From Psococerastis gibbosa (lineage: Eukaryota; Arthropoda; Insecta; Psocodea; Psocidae): a stretch of DNA of 64,000 nt. Every line of letters starts with the position of its first letter. Position 1 is the stretch's first letter. Positions 56,501 through 64,000 of this stretch are shown piece after piece. A program made the position numbers and the translations under genes. The DNA is taken from NCBI GenBank assembly GCA_963971405.1, contig OZ020485.1, forward strand, positions 7,378,001 through 7,442,000, given 5' to 3'. Below the pieces are notes generated by a model, which was not told the origin of the DNA, did no database searches, and saw only the letters and a program-made list of their open reading frames with translations.

Positions 56501-59475
56501 GTCAATCGTCAATGAAAAATTGAAAAATGACGTAACAATGACGTAAATTGACGTGGTAGCAGAATTTTTAGTCTGTCTTTAATGTCTGCTAAAACGTCAT
56601 TTTTCAATTTTTCATTGACGATTGACGTATGTGGAATACCCGACTAAATAAAGATGTCCATGCCACCACGTAGAGCCAGTAGGTCCATAAAAAAAAATGT
56701 AGCCTACTTACTTGGAATATTTTGCAAGTGGCCGCAGACTAGCTGGTCCACTGTCGAAAGCTGATTCCACGACTTCAGCAAAGTTCAAAGATGGAAGACG
56801 TTTCCGCCGGCTGAGTTCGTGGGAGCAGCGAACCAGCATGTGCATGCAATGTGTGCAAATGGCACCCATCATCAGCGTCCCAAATAGGCCAATCACGAGG
56901 CCGGCGTTCTGGAATGCGTCAGGCATGGCTAAGATGCCTGTCCCAATGTTTCCTTTTAATAAATGAATCATTGTGTCCAAATTTCTGAAATGCAAATGCA
57001 TTTTATTAATGGAGATGCCTGCTCCAATGTGGCAGTCTATGTAACAAGGAAGCTGCGTAGTTAAACAGAGGGGAATGCTTTAGAGTGGAAAAGCCGTTCG
57101 GATTTTATTAGAATAAAATAAAGCACACAGCACTAAGAGCAAGTTGCAGTGTCCCCACTACACATTTTTGTGCAAAATCGATTTTCACTGAATATACAGT
57201 AGTGATGGGCGGTGGGAGGACCGAAAGCGATATTGGGTTGGGTCCGGTCTTTAAACTGAATTTTCGGTCTGACCTCGGTTCGGTTCGGTCTCATAACTCA
57301 TAAGTGACACATAGTCTGTTCAGCTCTTCTATAAGGGATGACATGCACGAGACATTATTTTACTTTGGTACAGGCCACAACCCTTCAGCAAACAGTCTGC
57401 CCCCAATCATTCACGTCCGCCAAGTCAGCGATCAGCAGAGCCATCAGGACGTTTCGGGAGTAGCGCCCACTCCCGAAACGTCGCCCCCTTCCACTGACAA
57501 TTGGTTCCGCCTTAATTGTTCGATGACTATGAGGCCCTTGTCTCAAATGAATATTAACACAACAGGCCCAAGGTACATAAGTCCAATTAACCCTTTGTGA
57601 AATAGCGCGTCACCAAATGGCTAACTTGTCAGGCTGGGCGTTGGCTATTAAGTATATTTAGTTTGGTGGTTTTTAGACAATGAATTGTATTCAGTTATTG
57701 TTTTTCTTCTTGGCAACACTAGATCTCAGCAGGGCCAATTGCCCCTCCCCCTGCCACGCAACTGAAGAAAGTAAAGTAAAGTAAAGTAAATTTTATTTAT
57801 CGAGGAATACATTCTACATACATTTCATTAGTAGTTCAGAGGGGCACCTTTGGGAATTCCCGTGATGGGCCCCTCGACCTAATAGATAACATTTATATTA
57901 AAACTTATTCTAAACACTTAATCTACAATACAAAATAAATTCTTTTAAAATTGTGTTACAAAACAATTAACTTCAGGTCGTGTTATTAAAAACAACGTAC
58001 CTATTAAAATTATTAAAATTATTTTAAAGATTAAAGTTATTAAAATACAAAAATAAAATAAAATATAATAAAATGAATTTTAAAATGAACATTAACATTT
58101 AACATTAACTTAAGAAGACGGAAGGGCGTCACTCACCGTGGCACAACTCCGATCAGATAAAAATAAGCCAGTGCCTTACGGAGGTGAAAATGTGACATGT
58201 ATGAGATTAGAAGACATACGTTTCGAGTGGGTGATTCGAGTCGTTAACCAGCCTGATACAATACTAGCCTACTTACGATGTCGGGTGGAGAATGTCCCTG
58301 TTGAGTAGCGGATCAAAGCCCGGCTGAGTCTCGTCGGACTTAACTTCAGGTGGCGACGCTTCCATAGCACCCGGCAAGTGAACCATAATATTGTCGGGAC
58401 TACTTCTAACATCTGCAAAACAATACAAAGATACCCACTAATAAAAACTCATCTATTTTAATATGTTGTACGCGTTACACCCTGTCCCTATCGCCATTAG
58501 GTCAATTAGGGCTCTATATTAGACAGGTATTGTCATCCGCCATTTTTTATCCATTATAAGTCTGGTGTATAAGCCAAGCATTGGGTGTTTACCTATTTAT
58601 TTTTAGAAATTTATCGTTACTTATTTATTATCATTTTAATAAAGGCTCTACCAATTAGGGAAGTGTTTAATAAAAAATAATAATAAACCGTGTTTTCGTT
58701 CTAAAATTCAAAATTCTACCTGTAGATTTTAATGCTTATTAGTATTTCCTTCAATTATTAAACAATGGAACCATTCTCTTGTATACTCATCGGACGAACT
58801 TTTTGAGGAGGCGCATATTCTGGACCTATGACAGCTATACACTAAAACTCTACTGATACGTCTCCAAAACCACGACACATTCTTTCCCGCGCCCCCAAAA
58901 TGTTCATAGTTTGTTGTTCGTAGGCTACATTTTTTTTTCTTCTTTCTTAAAATGAAGTACTGTATATGAAATTTAGTTTGAAACCTCAATTGTTTATGAG
59001 ACAGCACTAGGTCTTTTGCTATATATATTTTTTTTTTACTATTTTTGTATTAATGAATTTCCATTATCACAAATTTCACCTCCAGTGGCCGTGTCTGTAA
59101 AGGCGCCCTTTGTTTCCTCGGTTTCGGCGCCCCTGTCGCGAAGCGAAGCATATTTTAACACCGTCACGTGACACCTTACTTCTGCGGCATTAAAATGTAG
59201 ATCCCGGTATTATAATAATCCCAAATCGCCATAATTGGGCTGTTGGCACTCGAACCCAGTTTGTCTGACAGACGATCACACAGCGAACTACTAATTTAGT
59301 ACTAAACTAAGTTATGCTGTAAATTTTGCAAAAATACAGCACCTGGCCTAGGTGAAATGGGAGTTCTGTCGTAGAGATCATTGACCGGTTCACTTTGACC
59401 CACTAGCAGAAGCGGTTGTCTCTCTTCTCTTCTGCCGCGCATTTTCTGCTGGGCAGCAGCTATCGTCGATCCCAA
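50567..59475 (-). CDS. Proton-coupled amino-acid transporter (SLC36/PAT family)
   Basis: Exons, all phase-consistent: 59475-59343, 58412-58277, 56984-56712, 56380-56200, 55568-55392, 54767-54589, 53767-53595 and 50811-50567, about 498 residues. The family moves small amino acids with protons across plasma or lysosomal membranes. The soluble N-terminus is followed by the first membrane segment with K-G-N-I-G-T-G-I-L-A-M-P, a hallmark of the AAAP superfamily, then about ten further hydrophobic segments. G-I-G-M|V-L-P-L-E-N-N-M and F-G-G-W-T-G-V-L-N-T-G-M are PAT signatures, and the last exon has S-L-V-G-A-V-S-S-S-T-L-A. The start is uncertain: an internal Met (M-R-G-R-R-E-E) lies in the first listed exon, and a candidate upstream exon is noted among the findings. 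Introns hold an RTE-like fragment, a long foldback, MITE I and other repeats. Confidence 0.9.
51445..52201 (-). mobile_element. LINE polymerase C-terminal fragment (RTE/Bov-B-like)
   Basis: A 244-residue open frame (52201-51467) matches the region after the RT core: I-N-V-E-K-T-K, F-K-Y-L-G-S-I-I-T, Y-G-G-E-A-W-A-L-T-K, R-R-L-Q-W-M-G-H-V-V-R and the terminal D-R-I-R-W-R. It has no stop codon but lacks the RT catalytic core. The 5' end stops at the foldback element at 52204. It lies in the last SLC36 intron. Confidence 0.8.
52204..53070. mobile_element. Long foldback element (867 bp)
   Basis: TGTAGCCCAG opens and CTGGGCTACA closes the element. Arms of about 390 bp match each other at high identity, with a short AT-rich loop at about 52605-52665. 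There is no coding capacity. The ends and arm sequence are unrelated to the GGCGG MITE clan. A target duplication is not obvious. Confidence 0.85.
53255..53430. repeat. Palindromic PLE terminal remnant
   Basis: Both halves contain the PLE-end text GGCCGTGGTC and GTAGAAT(T/C)(C)CGGGATG, in inverted orientation, with GACGAAACGT-like text in the middle. It resembles the ends of the PLE at 26.3-29.1 kb and looks like two fused tails without the coding part. Confidence 0.6.
54060..54430 (+). mobile_element. Degenerate LINE polymerase C-terminal fragment
   Basis: In frame with M-W-W-Y-R-R-M, T-N-E-E-V-L-T-R-I, R-W-I-G-H-L-L-R-H and E-E-W-R-H-R, this matches the tail of RTE/BovB-like polymerases. 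At least one stop interrupts it (after M-P-R-I-P-R). It lies on the opposite strand to SLC36, in an intron. Confidence 0.65.
55985..56062 (+). repeat. tRNA-like repeat, 3' half
   Basis: GGCGTAGATCGAGAGTTCG then AATCCCACCAAGCCCAG and TTTTTTCCATACCCTCC match the 3' half and flank of the tRNA-like family. It lies in an SLC36 intron. Confidence 0.55.
56483..56644. mobile_element. Foldback MITE I (type II variant)
   Basis: A 162-bp palindrome begins GGCGGGTATTCCACATACG, flanked by TAA on both sides (56480-56482 and 56645-56647). One arm has ACGTGGTAGCAGA, the other ATGTCTGCTAAAACG. It lies in an SLC36 intron, about 65 bp from an exon end. Confidence 0.9.
57775..57890 (-). mobile_element. LINE 3' end (minus), same family as 48.1-48.6 kb
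   Basis: On the minus strand GGGGCCCATCACGGGAATT and GTGCCCCTCTGAACTAC are followed by a short UTR and tandem TTTAC units (57777-57795). No MITE is present at the site occupied by MITE G in the other copy. Confidence 0.65.
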
Positions 59476-62400
59476 CTGAACAGAAACAAAATGGACACAT
59501 TAGTATAACGGGCAGGGCTATTTAGGCTAGTAGTAAGTACTATGTGTTATATTTAATAGTTCCACAAAGTTTTCAATAAAATATTCAGGCCTAAGATATG
59601 CACAGGCACCAATAAATTCCATTAAATACAATTTATAAAAAAAAGTATCTTAAAAGTGTCGTTGCGTTTTTATAAACTCTACCTTACAATGTGCTTTTTT
59701 CTAACAGTAAAGCTTTCAAAGATTCCCCTATCCCGTTAATCGTTTACATCTTACATAATTACGTTACGCATGCTGTGCTGTGTATTTATATAAACTCCTA
59801 TATACTGTATGTATAAGACCTTTGCTTATGTGCACCGGGCCTTAGTTCCAACATTAGTACATAAGAATACATCTTATTGAGTTGTCTCTATTTTGCAATT
59901 CAACCAAAAAACCATTCTTGAGTTGAAGAGAATATGTAGACCTGTATTGATAGAAAGCGATTATATTACGGCTCGCCTACCAAGCAGTCAGTGCATTAGT
60001 CCGGATAATAGGATAATAAAAGTAGACCTAAAATAAAAATAAAACTTGCAACAATACAACCATCAAAATACAAAACATGCAATCAGCACACATCAATAAA
60101 AATGAACGTCTTTCAAAAACATCATGCCATTTATGGAAAATTATATTCTAATAAAGTGGTATGGATAGGGAGGGTACTTTTCTAACCTATATCGCATGCT
60201 ATAAGAAACAAAAGGAGTTCACCAGATATCACTTTTTTGCTCGTCTTCATTTTGCACTTCGTCTCCTTAGTTGGGACAAATTATACGTTCTACAGTAAAC
60301 ACGCTTGAAAACGTGTTACGGAACTTGTGTAAAAAGAATGGTATTGCTTCTATATGAAACTGGTATATAAGTCATCGATGTCAACCAATCGGCTACAAGC
60401 GCAATAATGGACAAGTTGAGACAAGTTCACTATTGACCCAATGTGAAAGGCGTAAGCATAACTTGCATAACTTCACCAAGATCGGGTACGAGTCAAAACT
60501 ACTGGAATTTTTTTTCTTCTTCTTCTTCGGCCGGTACTCCCCTGCGCCGAAGGAATATATTTATAAATTAACAATTATACCCTTATAATACAAATAACCT
60601 GTGGGCCCCCAAGTTAATAATAATAATAATAATAATATATTTATTTCCCAATTTTTTACAGTTTACAGTCTTTTTTAAACATTTTATTTTCCTTTAGCCA
60701 CAGGCAGTGCTGTGTGTGGCTGGCTTCTAGATGTTATTGAAAGAGAAAAGTACCTAGTCAAAATGCCATTCATTGTCGATTAGAAAATCCTCTTTCCAAA
60801 GATTAAAAGAAAAACTATGCCGGTTAAAGGAATTTATAAAAGTTTCCATTAGTATATTGATAAGAAATAAAGATCTAGTGGGGTCAAATTAAGAGTCAAC
60901 AAATCGCGTGGGTCAATCATTAACTAACGTATTTACACAACAAGGTAGTAATCGCTTGGCATTCCCATCACAGAACAACCTAATATAGATTCCCACGATT
61001 CTTCAATGAAATAAGGACCGGTAGCTGATAATTTTTTTTAGCCAGTCAAGTAGTATGGATATTACCAGTAGAACTCACTTGAACCTTTCAAGTTGGGAGG
61101 ATAAATGGAAAATGGGAATTATTGGTAAATGGTACAAAGAATTAATAAGAACGATGAATGGTTTGCGGAATAGGTGGGCCCGAGCGAACACTCGGCACTC
61201 GCAGAATTTTACAGTGCGGAACAAAACGAAACGCCTCTGCCATCTAGCGATTAACACTGGAACTATTGTTCTATTAAACCAGCGCTAGAGTTTGTTAACA
61301 TAGCACCTTTCATTCGGAGACCCTGTAAAACTCATTAATTAAGTATAATATTAATGAAGTAACTAATTTTAATATGACATGAGTATATTTGCCGCATTCC
61401 TGGGGTTCTAAGAAAAGTGTAGATACACTACATAGCTGTAGTTTTAATAATATAATTGCTTTCAATTTAATCTAATTTGGACTTAATTTAGGATCTTATT
61501 TTTGGTGTAAAACCGCTCAGCGCCGTCAGCGGTATAATGGCGATTACTTAGAAAAGAAACGATGCATTAGAGATAAGATGAAAATGAGTCATATACAAGC
61601 GGAATATTTCTGGAGAATACGAAATTCTGGGTAGGAATAGAAGTTTTACAGCAAGAGCCAAGAATCCATGCATCATAAACTTTCCATTCTTCCAAAGCCA
61701 ACCATATGACAGTTTGAAAGTAGAAAATTTAAAAGACTGTATAGCTGCTGATAAGGCCCATGGTCAATAAAATGGATAATAATTCATGCCTGCCTCAAGT
61801 TCAGGTTCAGCTTCGACGACTTCAGGTCCATTATTGTCCATGACTTTGTAGGCAACAAGCACGACTGACGACTGACGACTCACTTCACTCATATGTCTGA
61901 CACCAATGAACTTTCCCACACAGTGGACATTGCTTAGCCTAATTTTAAGTGGAAAAGTTAATGAAATAGAACGATAAGGAAACGTGGCCTGGTCATCGTA
62001 TATAAACAGTGTGCTCCAAATGTATAGACAAGCTTAAGGCAGATAAGGATACTACCTCTCTGGAAATATACTACATGTTATAGTCAAGGCCGTAGCTATA
62101 GATTTACGCTGGGGGGTCGAAAGTCTTGACTCTAGAGTGTGGCAGGTATGCGATAAGCTAGCCTAAGACCCGACGCTACAATACTACCTATAGTTTATAC
62201 CGAGCCCAGTTATACCGTGTGGACCCCCCCTCCCCGATAAATACGGCCTTGGCTATAGTCACAGCTTGCTGAGGGAACGGGGAGCCATCGGACACGGCAT
62301 GCAACCCTAAAGTTTAGCGCCAGGATGGCATGGCCCCAGGGCCCCCACAAATATGGCAAAAATACTAGCAAAATATATAATTACAACAGATTAAAAAACC

Positions 62401-63004
62401 ATAGCAAATAAAATCGTATAAATATTTGGCGGGACGTTGGGTCTCCATTTTATCAGTGGTAGTGGAATATTCGTCAAAGCCCAAAAGGTACATAAGCCTA
62501 CTCTGCCCGAGAAAGGGCCCACACACAATCCGCAGGCCGAAGGGTCCCCAGAAGGCCAAGCCCGGCACTGGTCTCAATTTGATTTTTACACATATAAGTC
62601 TTTTCCTGTCTATTAATTTTATTAAGCCACAGATTTTGGGAATAATGACAAAGTAATCTGTCGAAATTACTAAGATATAAAAGCAGATGAAAAATTCATT
62701 AGTAATACAAGTTGTATTTAATATTGTATAATATTTATATATATGTAGATATATATGTGTAAAATAATTGAATAAAATCAGTATGAATCATTTTTTTTTT
62801 TTTTTAAATTAATAATGGTTCAGCGATCATGGCGATTTTAATACCGGGGTTACTATTGTATAATACCCTGGCATTAAAAATGTAAACAATATAATTTTAC
62901 AATGGAAAGTGCTATTCAAATTTTTTTTTTTTTTTACCATTTTAACACCAGGAGTATGTTAATACCAAACGGCATAGTAGGCCCACTGGTAAGAAATCGG
63001 AAAT
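59476..63004. other. Gene-poor stretch upstream of SLC36 exon
   Basis: No complete gene was recognised. It includes a probable minus-strand LINE 3' end with ATT-type tail (about 60613-60660) and a possible N-terminal exon for SLC36 (about 61853-61806). Simple T runs occur at 62790-62806 and 62920-62936. Confidence 0.4.
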
Positions 63005-63645
63005 TTACTCAGAAAGCTTGTATTTTTTAATGAATTTTTCTTTCGTCGGACCATTTTTAAATTTTTGTAGCTGCAGAACGAAGAAGTAATTAATTTCTTC
63101 AAGAAGACTCGTAAAGAAATCGTCTGTTATTTCCGAAATATTTTGACAGCTAAAGACTCCCACCCCTGCCTAAATAGGAATTTTATTGTATTATTTATTG
63201 TATTGTAACTACACGCATAACCTTGCAATGATCAAAATATGTTATCTAAACGTCCATTCCATCTCATGAAAATATAAGATTTAACACAATCGTACTTACA
63301 TGGTTTAAAATAATTTTTTTAAAAATAGGGGTCTTCCACTAAGCATTCTGTTAAATATTTTTGTATAATCTGCAGTTAACTATCTTGTAGAGGTAGAACA
63401 CATTATAGTAACAGTTTAAGTAGCCAGCTAGATCTGAAGAATTGTGCTCCAATTGAGCAATCTCTTTAGCTGTCATACCACTGACAGAAGGTTATCGTTT
63501 CCACTGCTAAATATGCAGACCAGCTCATTTTTCATAAAGCCTCCCGCATAGGAAAATTTCACAAATAGAGGTTTGGCGAGAGGAAATATATTATGATCAA
63601 CTCGGACGCTACCAGGAGCCTTGAAGATGACAGTAGTATATGGAA
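63005..63645 (-). CDS. Last two exons of an unrecognised gene
   Basis: Exon 63645-63479 has a CTAG acceptor and a GTATGA donor; exon 63169-63005 has a TTTAG acceptor and ends in TAA. The first starts with 2 nt of a split codon and both then read openly, joining in phase 0 to give 109 residues. The first exon has P-Y-T-T-V-I-F-K-A-P-G-S and a hydrophobic-aromatic run K-P-L-F-V-K-F-S-Y-A-G-G-F; the second is helical, with D-D-F-F-T-S-L-L-E-E-I-N-Y-F-F, and ends in a lysine-rich tail. I do not recognise the family. The rest of the gene would lie to the right of the window. The evidence is splice-phase agreement and non-random composition only. Confidence 0.4.
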
Positions 63646-64000
63646 CTAGACAAAATATATGTAATCTTAAAAACATTTGGTTGAACATGCATTATTTCAA
63701 ATTGAATACCGGCCTGAGCTTTCCTCTGCACGGCGTCATTACAGATTTTAAAATATTCATAAATAAGTCATTTTTATGAAATAAATTAATTCCTCATGCC
63801 ACGGTCATTGCGGTGTCATGAAAAATTCCCAACAAATCTTTCTCAGAAGCAGACTATTCAATGATTTACTGCTACTCTACATCTACAAAAGCATATATTG
63901 TACTTTATCGCGTTTTTTAAAAATAATTAAAATAATAATAAAATGAGGTAAGATGTAAATTTTCTGCAAAAGCTTGCAAACGAAGAGTTATTTAATTTCG

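Noticed and set aside
57304-57600. 98-residue plus-strand ORF
   Set aside because: No recognisable domain, no splice or promoter context, and it lies in an SLC36 intron on the opposite strand.
59222-59300. A second tRNA-like gene near TTGGCACTCGAACCCAG
   Set aside because: Only a B-box-like fragment is seen, with no A box or acceptor pairing.

Overview
Eukaryotic, AT-rich, intron-containing DNA, most likely from an arthropod. The SDHB and SLC36 (PAT) protein sequences look arthropod-type, for example the SDHB C-terminus ending in S-A-L-H-N, and the transposon mix (Penelope-like, Ty3/Gypsy with an env-like ORF, hAT, RTE- and Jockey/CR1-like LINEs, foldback MITEs) fits. I cannot name the species. 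Every homology call rests on recognising protein motifs and on splice phases that agree; no database search was run.

Host genes from left to right: peroxiredoxin-5 (+, 3257-4620, first exon not found); STRAD pseudokinase (-, 8867-5088, four exons, complete); COX20 (-, 12418-8901, three exons, complete, stop codon only 33 nt upstream of the STRAD start codon); RAB28 (+, 12741-25068, four exons, complete, with a 10.5 kb first intron full of retroelements); a TBC1D15/17-type RabGAP (-, 38573-30871, one exon junction unresolved); SDHB (+, 38838-41937, five exons, complete); a proton-coupled amino-acid transporter of the SLC36/PAT family (-, 59475-50567, N-terminal exon uncertain); and the last two exons of an unrecognised gene (-, 63645-63005). 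Two head-to-head pairs, COX20/RAB28 and TBC1D15/SDHB, share compact intergenic promoters of 322 and 264 bp.

Mobile DNA fills most of the rest. A Penelope-like element (PLE) in RAB28 intron 1 has hammerhead-ribozyme-like ends at 13.3 kb (-) and 22.4 kb (+) and is interrupted by a nearly complete Ty3/Gypsy element with gag, pol and a damaged env-like region. A second PLE (26.3-29.1 kb) has an RT/GIY-YIG ORF and an inverted head-to-head partial copy. At 43.5-48.1 kb a hAT-like element with an 8-bp target duplication contains an internally deleted LTR element with two nearly identical 1800-bp LTRs.

Nine foldback MITEs share a terminal motif (GGCGG...TTCCAC) and an internal motif (ACGTGGTAGCAGACAT) but carry different, arm-matched middle segments. 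These form one clan of palindromic elements with mostly TAA target duplications; two of them abut both ends of one STRAD intron. This MITE clan, the possible COX20-STRAD dicistron, the ribozyme-bearing PLE and an in-frame 25-residue repeat array inside the Ty3 pol are the most unusual findings.
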